Shown here: positions 34,531 through 43,222 of the stretch, piece by piece
How positions within the stretch are numbered: position 1 is the stretch's first letter
How the letters are laid out: every line of letters begins with the position of its first letter
Source of the DNA: Halanaerobium sp964649895
GTDB lineage: Bacteria; Bacillota; Halanaerobiia; Halanaerobiales; Halanaerobiaceae
Direction: 5' to 3'
Assembly (NCBI GenBank): GCA_964649895.1
Contig: CAZYRX010000005.1
Location: forward strand, 6,607 to 70,606
DNA: 64,000 nt
Notes under the pieces: model-generated
The model's database searches: none
Told to the model about the DNA's origin: nothing
The model's input: only the letters and a program-made list of their open reading frames with translations
Position numbers and translations under genes: made by a program

Positions 34531-35005
34531 ATTCCTTGATATATTTACCAAGTGCTTTAAGATGTTCCTTTTCTTCTTTTATTAACATTTCTACAGCTTC
34601 TATTGTTTTACCACTATTATTAGCACACATTTCTCTATAAAATAAAATAGCATCTTTTTCAGCTCTAACTGCAAGTTTAAGTGCTTTATCGATGTTATTA
34701 AGAGCTTCAAGTGATTCTTTGCTGTTCTCAGGTGGAAAAACTGTAAATTCAATTAAAGAATTGAAATATGAACTAACCTCTTCATCATATAAATAATCTG
34801 CATCATCTTTACCTTCCCGCAATTCTTCTGTCAGAGCTGTTAATTTTTGATAATGATCTTCTTCATCAGCTGCCAGACGTTTAAATAACTCTTGCACATC
34901 TCTATTATCAGCTGCCTCTGCATGTTTAAGGTAAAATCTTTTACCTCTTTTTTCAATATCTTTTGCCATTTCCATAACTTCTAAAGCATTAAATTGACCT
35001 TTCAT
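34517..35005 (-). CDS. Ferritin-like/rubrerythrin-family diiron protein
   Basis: 162 residues, four-helix bundle pattern. Iron ligands appear as the Glu of MAKDIEKRGKRFYLKHAE, the EEDHYQKL motif, the Glu of VRAEKDAILFYREM and the EEKEHLKAL motif near the C terminus, giving two E/ExxH sets. There is no C-terminal rubredoxin domain (no CxxC pair). Such proteins deal with peroxide or iron. ATG 35005 follows GGGAGG by 8 bases; the longer frame from 35080 is not needed. Confidence 0.85.
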   Translation of the reverse strand: MKGQFNALEVMEMAKDIEKRGKRFYLKHAEAADNRDVQELFKRLAADEEDHYQKLTALTEELREGKDDADYLYDEEVSSYFNSLIEFTVFPPENSKESLEALNNIDKALKLAVRAEKDAILFYREMCANNSGKTIEAVEMLIKEEKEHLKALGKYIKEYGKK

Positions 35006-35082
35006 AATTATAACCTCCCTAAATAAATTAAATTTATCTCTTTTTGTATTACCATTTTGTTTGGTACCAATAAATATCAAAA

Positions 35083-35385
35083 TTATTCGACAGTATAATC
35101 ATTTTTATTTAAATCTACTGCATCAGGATCTGCTTTCTTTTCTTTATTAATTTCTGGATTTCCTTCATTATATTTATTTAATACACTTTTCAAAAATGGC
35201 CACATCAAAATAAACACAGCAAGATCATCAAGTTGTCCCATTATTGGAAAAAAATCACCAATTAAATCAAAGGGAAATATTAAATAAGCAATCGGAATTA
35301 TAAAAAGCATCTTTTTGCTTATTTTTACATCGGAATCTCTTAAAAATCTAACTATATTAATTAAACCTGCTATGCTTCTACTCAT
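35083..35385 (-). CDS. DUF1232 (YkvA-like) small membrane protein
   Basis: 100 residues. The core FIIPIAYLIFPFDLIGDFFPIMGQLDDLAVFI is typical of DUF1232, a short family with one or two membrane segments and unknown role. The C-terminal 30 residues are hydrophilic. ATG follows AGAGGTG by about 6 bases. It precedes the ferritin-like gene by 77 bases on the same strand. Confidence 0.8.
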   Translation of the reverse strand: MSRSIAGLINIVRFLRDSDVKISKKMLFIIPIAYLIFPFDLIGDFFPIMGQLDDLAVFILMWPFLKSVLNKYNEGNPEINKEKKADPDAVDLNKNDYTVE

Positions 35386-35444
35386 GTTTTCACCTCTTTT
35401 TAAACCTTATCTTATAATTTATTATATAATATTCCCCCTAAAAA

Positions 35445-35489
35445 AACAAAAAAGCCTGACAAATTTCATGTAATAACTTGGCAGGCTTT
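35445..35489 (-). terminator. Terminator of the metNIQ operon
   Basis: AAAGCCTGCCAA / TTTGTCAGGCTTT stem with one mismatch on minus (35489-35478 with 35462-35451), followed by TTTGTTTTTTT. It lies about 40 bases after metQ. Confidence 0.85.
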
Positions 35490-35529
35490 CTATATTATAT
35501 AATAATTTTAACTATCATTTATTTACCTG

Positions 35530-36381
35530 TTAAAAAATTGTATTGGCTCGTTTTGCACCAGCATCTGCTTCTTCAGAATCAATAGGAGTAAATGCAGGTA
35601 CTATAGCTCCTTCATATTCTTCCAAGATGAATTCTTTAACTTTAGTTGTATTTAGAGCCGCAACTAATTTTTGAATATTCTCGTTATCCTCATCACCAGC
35701 TCTTACTACAAGAATATTCACATATGGTGATTCACTGCTTTCAAGTACTAATGCATCATCTACTGGATTTAAATCAGCTTCTAAAGCATAATTTGTATTA
35801 ATAACTGCTCCTGCAACATCAGGGAGTACTCTAGGTAACTGAGCTGCTTCTAATTCTTCGAATTTTATATTCTTAGGATTTTCTACAATATCCAGAGGTG
35901 TAGCATTCAAATCACTAGGGTCTTCTAAAGTAATTATCCCATTATTATGAAGTAAAATTAAAGCTCTACCTTCATTTGATGGATCATTTGGTACTGCAAT
36001 TTTAGAACCTTCTGGTAGCTGGTCAACATCCGTATATTTATCTGAATAAAGACCAATTGGCTCAATATGAACTTTAGTTACAGGAACTAAATCAAGACCT
36101 CTATCTGTACTAAACTGATTTAAATATGGTACGTGCTGAAAATAATTAGCATCTATACTCCCATCTGATAAAGCCAAATTAGGAGTTACATAATCTGTAA
36201 ATTCAACTATCTCTAACTCTACACCTTCCTCAGCTAGATCATCTTTAACAAACTCTAATATTTCTGCATGAGGTACAGGAGTTGCCCCTACTTTTAATAC
36301 ATGTCCATCAGCCTGCACAGCTAAACTACCACTTAAAACCAAAGCAAAAACAGCAAAAACTAAAATTGACTTTTTAATCAT
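35530..36381 (-). CDS. metQ: Methionine ABC transporter substrate-binding protein (NlpA family)
   Basis: 283 residues. Signal peptide at 1-24 ending VQA-DG, but with no Cys for lipidation, unlike most Gram-positive MetQ. The family segments LKVGATPVPHAEILEFVKDDLAEEG, FQHVPYLNQF, IAVPNDPSNEGRALILLHNNGII and YVNILVVRAGDEDN are clear. It is the third gene of the S-box controlled metNIQ operon, 139 bases after metI. ATG is preceded by GAGGAGAG. Confidence 0.94.
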   Translation of the reverse strand: MIKKSILVFAVFALVLSGSLAVQADGHVLKVGATPVPHAEILEFVKDDLAEEGVELEIVEFTDYVTPNLALSDGSIDANYFQHVPYLNQFSTDRGLDLVPVTKVHIEPIGLYSDKYTDVDQLPEGSKIAVPNDPSNEGRALILLHNNGIITLEDPSDLNATPLDIVENPKNIKFEELEAAQLPRVLPDVAGAVINTNYALEADLNPVDDALVLESSESPYVNILVVRAGDEDNENIQKLVAALNTTKVKEFILEEYEGAIVPAFTPIDSEEADAGAKRANTIF

Positions 36382-36520
36382 TATTATCTCTCCTCTTCTA
36401 CTTAATTAAATGTTATAATATATAAACTGCTGAAATATATTTTTTCAGCTCTTTACAAACTTTAAAACCTCTAATATTAATAATATAATTATCTATTCAC
36501 AGTTTATAGTAAATGCAATA

Positions 36521-37192
36521 CTATCTGTGATCAAAAGTCTCCGCTATCAAATTCCCAATCCGTTGAATAACCTGTACCATAACGACTAATATGACTATAG
36601 TCTCAAGCATAATAAGCAGCTGAAAACGCTGATATCCATAGCGGATTGCGATATCGCCAAGACCACCCCCACCAATTGCTCCTGCCATAGCAGAATAACT
36701 CACCAGACTTATTGCAGTTAATGTTAAACCTAAAATTATAGCTGGTAAAGATTCCGGAAGTAAAACTTTAAATACTATCTGGGATGGACTGGCCCCCATT
36801 GATTGAGCTGATTCAATAACTCCATTGTCAACCTCTAAAATTGCATTATCTGTAACTCTTCCCATAAAAGGTATTGCTGCCAGAGACAATGGTACTACAG
36901 CAGCATTTGTACCGATAGAAGTACCAACAACCATCCTAGTAAAGGGAATTACCGCAACCATTAGAATTATAAAAGGAATAGAACGACCAATATTAATAAT
37001 TCCATCAAGAATAAAGTTTAAATATTTATTGGGAAGTATATGACCTGGTCTAGTTATGGTTGTCAATACACCAAGTGGTATACCTAATACTATTGCAAAA
37101 AATAATGACATAGCTACCATATATAAAGTTTCTAAAGACCCAGACCACATTAAATCATTATACTGGGATAATCTACTTACTAAATCTAACAT
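36521..37192 (-). CDS. metI: Methionine ABC transporter permease MetI
   Basis: 223 residues, five or so membrane segments; the cytoplasmic loop VIESAQSMGASPSQIVFKVLLPESLPAI is the EAA motif that docks to MetN, and GAIGGGGLGDIAIRYGYQRF is typical of MetI. ATG 37192 is chosen over the upstream frame start because GGAGGTG lies 7 bases before it. It overlaps metN by 20 bases. Confidence 0.95.
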   Translation of the reverse strand: MLDLVSRLSQYNDLMWSGSLETLYMVAMSLFFAIVLGIPLGVLTTITRPGHILPNKYLNFILDGIINIGRSIPFIILMVAVIPFTRMVVGTSIGTNAAVVPLSLAAIPFMGRVTDNAILEVDNGVIESAQSMGASPSQIVFKVLLPESLPAIILGLTLTAISLVSYSAMAGAIGGGGLGDIAIRYGYQRFQLLIMLETIVILVVMVQVIQRIGNLIAETFDHR

Positions 37193-38210
37193 TATCCAGC
37201 ACCTCCACATTTAATCCTTCACTTTTTAAAAACGCAATACTATTTTCCACATTTTCTAAATCCCCTTCAAGGTCTAAAATTAAAGTGCCAAAAGGCACAC
37301 CCTGAATTTCATCTATATTTCCGTATAGTATATTTGCATCAACAGAATAGTGCTTTACAAGATATGAAATATAAGGCTCATGTGTCTTTTCACCAACAAA
37401 TGAAACTCTCACCATTTCTCCCGGTCTTTCTTCCTTAAGATATTTCACAATACCAGGAGGTAGATTAAAGTCTATAACAGCACTTATAAATTTTTTAGTT
37501 AAAGGAGTTTTTGGTTCAGCGAAAATATCAAAAACAGAACCCTTTTCGATTATTTCTCCTCCTTGTACTACTGCCACCCTGTCACAAATATCTTTAATAA
37601 CTCCCATTTCGTGAGTAATTAAAATAATAGTTAAATTCATTTCTTCTCTAATTCTTGCTAAGAGCTCAAGAATAGATTTAGTACTTTCAGGATCCAGAGA
37701 AGAAGTAGCTTCATCAGATAAAAGAAGATCTGGATCATTTGCAAGTGCTCTAGCTATTCCTACTCTTTGTTTTTGTCCTCCAGAAAGCTGAGCTGGATAA
37801 GCGTTTTCTCTATCTCCTAAACCAACTAATTCAATTAATTCTTTAGCTTTATTTAACCGCTTTTTTTTGCTGACTCCAGCTATTTCTAAAGGAAAAGCAA
37901 CATTTCTTAAAACTGTTCTCGAAGATAATAAATTGAAATGCTGAAAAATCATCCCAATCTTTTGTCTTGCTTCTCTTAAATTATAAGAACTTAATTCTGT
38001 TAAATTTATTTCATTAATATTAATAGAACCAGAAGTTGGTTTTTCAAGTAAATTGAGCATTCTTATCAATGTACTCTTGCCTGCACCACTAGGGCCAATA
38101 ATACCAAATATTTCTCCATCATCAACTTCCAGATTGAGATTATTAATAGCTTTTATATCACCCTGAGCGGCTTTGTAAACTTTAGTTAAGTTTTTTATTT
38201 TTATCAACAA
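37173..38210 (-). CDS. metN: Methionine ABC transporter ATPase MetN
   Basis: 345 residues. Walker A GPSGAGKST at about 39, Q-loop MIFQHFNLLSSRTV, signature LSGGQKQRVGIARALA, Walker B LLLSDEATSSLDP, and a C-terminal NIL regulatory domain from about 265 (VRVSFVGEKTHEPYISYL) that senses methionine. The TTG at 38210 is the start, 7 bases after GAGGGTG. It heads the operon behind a SAM-I riboswitch. Confidence 0.95.
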   Translation of the reverse strand: MLIKIKNLTKVYKAAQGDIKAINNLNLEVDDGEIFGIIGPSGAGKSTLIRMLNLLEKPTSGSININEINLTELSSYNLREARQKIGMIFQHFNLLSSRTVLRNVAFPLEIAGVSKKKRLNKAKELIELVGLGDRENAYPAQLSGGQKQRVGIARALANDPDLLLSDEATSSLDPESTKSILELLARIREEMNLTIILITHEMGVIKDICDRVAVVQGGEIIEKGSVFDIFAEPKTPLTKKFISAVIDFNLPPGIVKYLKEERPGEMVRVSFVGEKTHEPYISYLVKHYSVDANILYGNIDEIQGVPFGTLILDLEGDLENVENSIAFLKSEGLNVEVLDNVRFSK

Positions 38211-38234
38211 TAATCACCCTCTAAAAAATAATAA

Positions 38235-38263
38235 AACTGCTCATCACATAATCAAGAGCAGTT
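38235..38263 (-). other. Second hairpin between the S-box terminator and metN
   Basis: AACTGCTC and GAGCAGTT (38263-38256 with 38242-38235) form a perfect 8-bp stem with a 13-base loop, followed by TTATTATTTTTT on minus. It looks like a second intrinsic terminator placed after the riboswitch terminator and just before the metN ribosome site. Confidence 0.5.
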
Positions 38264-38267
38264 AAAA

Positions 38268-38293
38268 TTTAAAAAATCCTCCCGAGAGGATTT
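38268..38293 (-). terminator. Riboswitch-controlled terminator of metNIQ
   Basis: AAATCCTC / GAGGATTT 8-bp stem, 4-base loop, then TTTTTT on minus. Its 5' arm is next to the 3' side of aptamer helix P1, as in standard S-box attenuators. Confidence 0.88.
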
Positions 38294-38297
38294 AAAG

Positions 38298-38403
38298 ACC
38301 TCTCATCTATCATTCCCGACAGGAAATGCTGGAATTAGCACCTTACTTATAATGAAGTAGGTTGCCGGGTATCAAAGGGCCAGTCCCTCCACCACTCTTG
38401 ATG
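38298..38403 (-). promoter_or_regulatory. SAM-I riboswitch (S-box)
   Basis: On minus the aptamer reads ATCAAGAGTGGTGGAGGGA, CTGGCCC, a GATACCCGGCAACC block, AAGGTGCTAATTCCAGC and finally GATGAGAGGT, which are the conserved S-box elements in the right order. P1 is formed by CAAGAG...-type and GATGAGAGG-type ends. It controls metNIQ by transcription termination when SAM is high. Confidence 0.95.
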
Positions 38404-38427
38404 ATTTTTATTTTTTTGTTATTTAAG

Positions 38428-38456
38428 AGTTTATCACTCCAGTTAAATTATGTCAA
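38428..38456 (-). promoter_or_regulatory. metNIQ promoter
   Basis: Minus strand TTGACA (38456-38451), 17 bases, TAAACT (38433-38428); transcription would start about 20 bases before the aptamer. Confidence 0.75.
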
Positions 38457-38498
38457 GTTTATTTAGGATTATTTGATATTTTGATGCAAAATATGTTT

Positions 38499-38529
38499 AA
38501 ATATGTTGGTACCTGGTACCAACATATTT
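38499..38529. terminator. 31-bp palindrome after the lysR gene, terminator-like
   Basis: Arms of 15 bases (38499-38513 and 38515-38529) around one base, containing GGTACC twice. On minus it follows the lysR stop by 10 bases and is followed by TTTAAACATATTTT, a weak U tract. It may equally be a DNA-binding palindrome. Confidence 0.5.
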
Positions 38530-38539
38530 CTATAAATTA

Positions 38540-39418
38540 CTACAAAAATTCTAGAAATTCTCTGATAATTGGATCATTTTCTCTATCGCTGTGGAAAGCC
38601 ACATAAAAATATCTATGAATCTTTAAATCTTCAACTTCTAATTCTCCAACTCTACCACATTCTGAATTTTTTTCAGATGCCAGTTTAGAAATGAAAGAAA
38701 TTCCTGCTCCAGCCTGTACAGATGCGATCACAGCTTCAGTACACCCTAATTCACTAATTATATTTAAGTCATTATAATTTAGACCAACTTTTTTTAATCC
38801 TTCTAGCAATATTTTTCTGGTCCCTGACCCTTCTTCTCTTAATAAGAATTTTTCTTCTTTTAAATCTGCTAAAAATACCTTTTCTTTTTTACTAAGAGGA
38901 TGATTTTTAGGAATAATCAAACTCAAACTATCTTCAGCAGCTTCAACAACTTTAAATTTTCTATTATTTGGCTTATAACCAACTATAATAAGATCTACTT
39001 CTCTCTTTTCAAGTTTTTCAATCATCGCTTCACTGTTTCCAATTTCTACCTTCGTCTTTAAACCAGGCATTTCTTGACTCAAATCTGTCAACAATTCAGG
39101 TAAAAAATATTGAGATGGTATAGTGCTTGAGGCTATATTCAGTTGTTTCACTTTTCTATTCCGATTGATTTCCACTTTATTTAATAAATTATCCCAGTTT
39201 TTGAGTATCTTCTTTCCTTCAGTATAAATTGCATTACCTGCTGGAGTTAATTTAACTTGACCCTTCTCTTTATATATAAGATCTGCAGAAAATTTTTCTT
39301 CTAAATTTTTAATCTGCATACTTACAGCTGGCTGTGTAATATTCAGTTTTTCTGCCGTTTTTGAATAACTACCCAAATCAACTAAATTTATAAATATTTT
39401 AAAACTATTTATTTTCAT
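38540..39418 (-). CDS. LysR-family transcriptional regulator (CysL/CbbR-like)
   Basis: 292 residues. Helix-turn-helix: FINLVDLGSYSKTAEKLNITQPAVSMQIKNLEEKF; the effector domain has IASSTIPSQYFLPELL and LREEGSGTRKILLEG, as in the CysL/CbbR subgroup. Target genes are unknown; the adjacent acnB-icd pair on the same strand is a candidate. ATG 39418 is chosen since GAGGAG lies 7 bases upstream; the longer start overlaps that site. Confidence 0.88.
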   Translation of the reverse strand: MKINSFKIFINLVDLGSYSKTAEKLNITQPAVSMQIKNLEEKFSADLIYKEKGQVKLTPAGNAIYTEGKKILKNWDNLLNKVEINRNRKVKQLNIASSTIPSQYFLPELLTDLSQEMPGLKTKVEIGNSEAMIEKLEKREVDLIIVGYKPNNRKFKVVEAAEDSLSLIIPKNHPLSKKEKVFLADLKEEKFLLREEGSGTRKILLEGLKKVGLNYNDLNIISELGCTEAVIASVQAGAGISFISKLASEKNSECGRVGELEVEDLKIHRYFYVAFHSDRENDPIIREFLEFL

Positions 39419-39454
39419 AGTAATGCTCCTCATATATTAGAATTAAATACAGCT

Positions 39455-39486
39455 AAAAAGGCAGTTAAAATTAAACTGCCTTTTTT
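39455..39486. terminator. Bidirectional terminator after acnB
   Basis: AAAAAGGCAGTT / AACTGCCTTTTT 12-bp perfect stem with a 7-base loop; T runs on both strands. Confidence 0.9.
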
Positions 39487-39499
39487 AACATATTTATTA

Positions 39500-42064
39500 T
39501 TAAGGTTTTACTTTAAAATAAAGTTCTTCATATTCTTCTGGTGAGGGAATTCTACCGAGAACCGCTGCACATCCAGCCACCTGTGCACTACCCAAAAAAG
39601 TTCTAGAATCTGCTGGCCCAATTCTTGCTTTGTAATTACGGGTAGTAGTAGTCAATGCAGTTGCACCAGAGCCTATTCTTCTTTTATTCCCCATACACAA
39701 ACCACATCCCGGCATAATAACGGTCGCGCCAGCTTCAGTCAATTTAATCATACTTCCATCAACAATTAACTCTTGATAAATATCACGAGAAGCAGGCCCT
39801 ACTACTACATTTACATCATGTGGAATTTTGTGTCCAGAAATTATTTCTGCAGCTTCCTGAATACTTTTTAAATCTCCACCAACACAACTGCCAATATAAA
39901 TCTCATCCAATTTTTCTCCCTGGACTTCACTTAGGGGAGCAACATTATCAGGATGATGAGGTTTAGCTACCAACGGTTGCTTAATTTCTTGCAGTGGAAT
40001 CTCAATTACTGCTGCATATTTTGCATCTGTGTCTGCTTTGAATAAAACAGGATCTTCAAGATATTCTTCAATTGCCTCTATTGTATTTTTCACAGATGGT
40101 GAACTCTCTGCATCATCTCTATTTTTAAGATATTCTAAATTATCTTTTATTGTCTCAATTGTTACCTTATCACTTGGTACTACCCCTGCTGAGGCACTTC
40201 TTTCTGCAACAGCATTAGTCATGATGTATCTCTCATCAGAACTTAAAAAATCAAGGCCTTCCATCTCTATAATTCTACCATTATATATATCTTTTCCTAC
40301 AGTTTTTTCTGCATAAACTACAAGTGCAGAAACAAGATCACGAGCTGTAATCCCTTTATTGATCTGACCTGTAAAAACAACTTTAACTGACTCATCCATA
40401 GTTAAATCCTGTTTTCCATATTTCATAACTCCTGCTACAATATCAGATGCTGCAGGAAATGAAACACCTCTGGGTGTCCTTGTATGCGAGTCTCCACCTA
40501 CTATAACATCAGTTGGTAAAATAAATCTGTTACCAATAGTGTGGATTATACCCTCCCCAGTTTCTAAGCTAACTCCACCCCTCTTTGTAACAAAATCACT
40601 TAGGAACTTATGAGTATTTCTATCTTCACTTGAAGGACATTCTCCGGTATGACATAACGACTGCACGACAAAGTCTGCGCCAAAATCTTCACCAGCCATA
40701 GATTGATATTCATCCATAGTCATGGGTCCAGTTGTATCCTGAGAAAAAGCTCCTCTCATTTTTACCTGAGCAGTTTCACCGGGTAAAATTGTGTCTTTAC
40801 CATCAATTCTATTATATGCTACAATTTTTTGAGCAAGTGTTTGAGCTGGTTTTGTATCCTCAATTATTATATTTTCCTCAGCAGGTGTTTTGATCTCACC
40901 ATAATCAATTTCATTATCATCACAATAATTTAAAGCCATTCTCTGCAGTTCATTACCTGCGTCAAAATATTTCATACCTCCTGCTGCAATTTTTTTCATT
41001 TTATAATCAATTGGCAGTTTAATATCAAGCTCTAAATCATCGTTAACAATCAATTTTTTCTTATTCAAATCAATATCAAGTTGGTCACCTTCATTGATCT
41101 CAGTAGTGTCAACTTCTAAAGGCAAAATACCAGAAGCAACTAAAGATTCTTTGAATATTGGAGCAAAGCTTTTCGCTGCTGCAATACCACCCTCTTTTTT
41201 TTCTGGCTCTCCTTTTACAGGTTCTCCAAGGAGCTGCTGCATAGTGTAAGTAGCTGATTTACGTGAAGATCCTTCTCCCAATGCTTTACCTGCTGTAAAT
41301 ATAACTCTATCATTATTGCTTTTCAAATTAGACAGTCTTTCTAATAAATCTGCTTCATCTTCTCTGCCATCCATGACAAATTGAGCATGAAGAGGCTGAT
41401 CAGTTCTACTGTCTGCATTTTTTGAAGGGCTTAGATGTCCGGTAGTTATGTTATCTCCAACTCGGAGAGCCGCTCCTCTATATTGATCTTTTAAATCCCA
41501 ATCTGAAGCAAAATCTCTTTTGGCCCAACATAGCATTAATTCATCTATCTTTTCTTTAAAATAAGGGTTTTCTGCAGCAAGATCTATTAAATCATTGAAA
41601 TCTTTTTTTGTAACTAATACAGTATTTTTCAAAATTTCTATAATTTGATCCCTAAATATCTCTTTTGCAAAAAGATTGATCATCTGAGAAACTGCTGCTC
41701 CACCTTTCATATCTGCTAAAAGATATAAAGCAGCTTCTGAACTTAAATAATCATTTTCTTTTTCTTTTAGCTTTGCTTCAATAATTATATCTGCAAGCCC
41801 TTCTGCTTTTACATGAGATGAGGGAAAAGTCCCTCTTTTAACTTCTTCTGATAAAAGACGTAAGATTAGTTGATCTAATCTTTCTTCTTCAAAAATTACA
41901 AAGGATTCTTCTTTTAAACCTTCCACTTTTAGACCTTCAATAAGAACTTCTACTTCAAATTTAGAGAGAGGCCTTGGATCAAGTCCATGTATATCTTTTC
42001 TTTTTTCTGCTCGCTGCTTATAATCATATAAAACATCCATCAAGTTTTCCAATTTATTACTCAT
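39500..42064 (-). CDS. acnB: Aconitate hydratase, AcnB type
   Basis: 854 residues. Interconverts citrate and isocitrate with a [4Fe-4S] cluster. It has the AcnB domain order: N-terminal HEAT-like helices, the swivel domain (TTGHLSPSKNADSRTDQPLHAQF; GKALGEGSSRKSATYTMQQL), then the catalytic domains with VGGDSHTRTPRG, cluster Cys of GSCVGG and of GCGLCMGN, and DSRTFLGSAQVAG. AcnA-type order is not seen. It follows icd by 18 bases, forming an operon. AcnB is uncommon in Firmicutes. AAGGAGG is 13 bases before the ATG, a long spacing, so the exact start is less sure. Confidence 0.93.
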   Translation of the reverse strand: MSNKLENLMDVLYDYKQRAEKRKDIHGLDPRPLSKFEVEVLIEGLKVEGLKEESFVIFEEERLDQLILRLLSEEVKRGTFPSSHVKAEGLADIIIEAKLKEKENDYLSSEAALYLLADMKGGAAVSQMINLFAKEIFRDQIIEILKNTVLVTKKDFNDLIDLAAENPYFKEKIDELMLCWAKRDFASDWDLKDQYRGAALRVGDNITTGHLSPSKNADSRTDQPLHAQFVMDGREDEADLLERLSNLKSNNDRVIFTAGKALGEGSSRKSATYTMQQLLGEPVKGEPEKKEGGIAAAKSFAPIFKESLVASGILPLEVDTTEINEGDQLDIDLNKKKLIVNDDLELDIKLPIDYKMKKIAAGGMKYFDAGNELQRMALNYCDDNEIDYGEIKTPAEENIIIEDTKPAQTLAQKIVAYNRIDGKDTILPGETAQVKMRGAFSQDTTGPMTMDEYQSMAGEDFGADFVVQSLCHTGECPSSEDRNTHKFLSDFVTKRGGVSLETGEGIIHTIGNRFILPTDVIVGGDSHTRTPRGVSFPAASDIVAGVMKYGKQDLTMDESVKVVFTGQINKGITARDLVSALVVYAEKTVGKDIYNGRIIEMEGLDFLSSDERYIMTNAVAERSASAGVVPSDKVTIETIKDNLEYLKNRDDAESSPSVKNTIEAIEEYLEDPVLFKADTDAKYAAVIEIPLQEIKQPLVAKPHHPDNVAPLSEVQGEKLDEIYIGSCVGGDLKSIQEAAEIISGHKIPHDVNVVVGPASRDIYQELIVDGSMIKLTEAGATVIMPGCGLCMGNKRRIGSGATALTTTTRNYKARIGPADSRTFLGSAQVAGCAAVLGRIPSPEEYEELYFKVKP

Positions 42065-42082
42065 TAAGTTAATTATACCTCC

Positions 42083-43090
42083 TTAAAGTTTAGCTATAAT
42101 TGCGTCTGTTATTTCGTCTGTGCTTGAAGTTCCACCTAAGTCAGCAGTTAATACTTTGCCTTCATTTAAAACATCAGAAGCTGCCTTTTCTATTTTATTA
42201 GCTGCTTCTTTTTCTCCCAGATGACGAAGCATTAAAACAGCAGAAAAAAGCAGTGCTACAGGATTAGCCTTATTTTGTCCCGCAATATCTGGTGCACTTC
42301 CATGAACTGCTTCGAAAACAGCAATATCATCTCCTAAATTCATTCCAGGAGCCAGTCCTAATCCACCAATGAGACCAGCACCTAAATCTGATACGATATC
42401 ACCATAAAGATTTGGCATAACTAGTACATCATACTGTTCTGGATATTGAACCATCTGCATACACATATTATCAACAATTTTATCGTCAAATTCTATTTCA
42501 GGATGACTTTCTGCATACTCAGCAGCTACCTTGCGAGCCTCTTCCAAAAATAAGCCGTCACTAAATTTTAATATATTAGCTTTATGTACTGCAGTAACCT
42601 TTTTCCTGTTTTCACGTACCGCATACTCAAATGCAGATCTAACAATTCTTCTTGAAGCTTTACGAGTAATAATTTTTATACTCTCTGCAGCTTCATCACC
42701 GACATAATGCTCAATCCCTACATATAAACCCTCAGTATTTTCTCTAAATACAACCATATCAATATTAGATTTATTTGCAAACTTTTTTGCATGAATTTTA
42801 AGTGGTCTTACATTTGCATATAATTCTAGTTCTTTTCTAATTGCAACATTAACACTTCTAAAACCACTTCCTACAGGTGTTGTAATTGGTCCTTTTAAAG
42901 CAACTTTATTTTTTCTAATTGACTCAAAAACCTGCTCAGGTAACGGTGTTCCGTATTTTTCCATAACTCCAGCACCAGCTTCAACTTTATCCCAATTAAT
43001 TTTTACCCCAGCAGCATCAATTATTTTAGCAACAGCATTCGAAATTTCAGGTCCAATTCCATCTCCAGCAATCATAGTAACATTATACAT
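42083..43090 (-). CDS. Isocitrate dehydrogenase, NAD-type (isopropylmalate dehydrogenase superfamily)
   Basis: 335 residues. Motifs: IAGDGIGPEI, RENTEGLYVGIEH (in isopropylmalate dehydrogenases this reads differently), KANILKFSDGLF, and NLYGDIVSDLGAGLIGGLGLAPG with the metal-binding Asp residues. Placement directly before acnB supports isocitrate as substrate; homoisocitrate or isopropylmalate are less likely but not excluded. The nucleotide loop (EAVHGSAPDIAGQNKANP) fits NAD use. It makes 2-oxoglutarate. Confidence 0.85.
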   Translation of the reverse strand: MYNVTMIAGDGIGPEISNAVAKIIDAAGVKINWDKVEAGAGVMEKYGTPLPEQVFESIRKNKVALKGPITTPVGSGFRSVNVAIRKELELYANVRPLKIHAKKFANKSNIDMVVFRENTEGLYVGIEHYVGDEAAESIKIITRKASRRIVRSAFEYAVRENRKKVTAVHKANILKFSDGLFLEEARKVAAEYAESHPEIEFDDKIVDNMCMQMVQYPEQYDVLVMPNLYGDIVSDLGAGLIGGLGLAPGMNLGDDIAVFEAVHGSAPDIAGQNKANPVALLFSAVLMLRHLGEKEAANKIEKAASDVLNEGKVLTADLGGTSSTDEITDAIIAKL

Positions 43091-43151
43091 ACTCTAGACT
43101 CACTACTCCTTTTTGATAATTAATAAATTTTTTGATTAATTGATTATTTAA

Positions 43152-43184
43152 ACCGGTCCAATGAATTATTATCAAAAGACCGGT
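43152..43184. other. Hairpin between the PHP gene and icd
   Basis: ACCGGTC (43152-43158) and GACCGGT (43178-43184) pair around 19 bases. No U tract on minus, so it is a weak terminator or an operator-like palindrome in front of icd. Confidence 0.35.
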
Positions 43185-43222
43185 ATTTATTCAAATTTAA
43201 GTAAAGCAGATTCAATATATCA

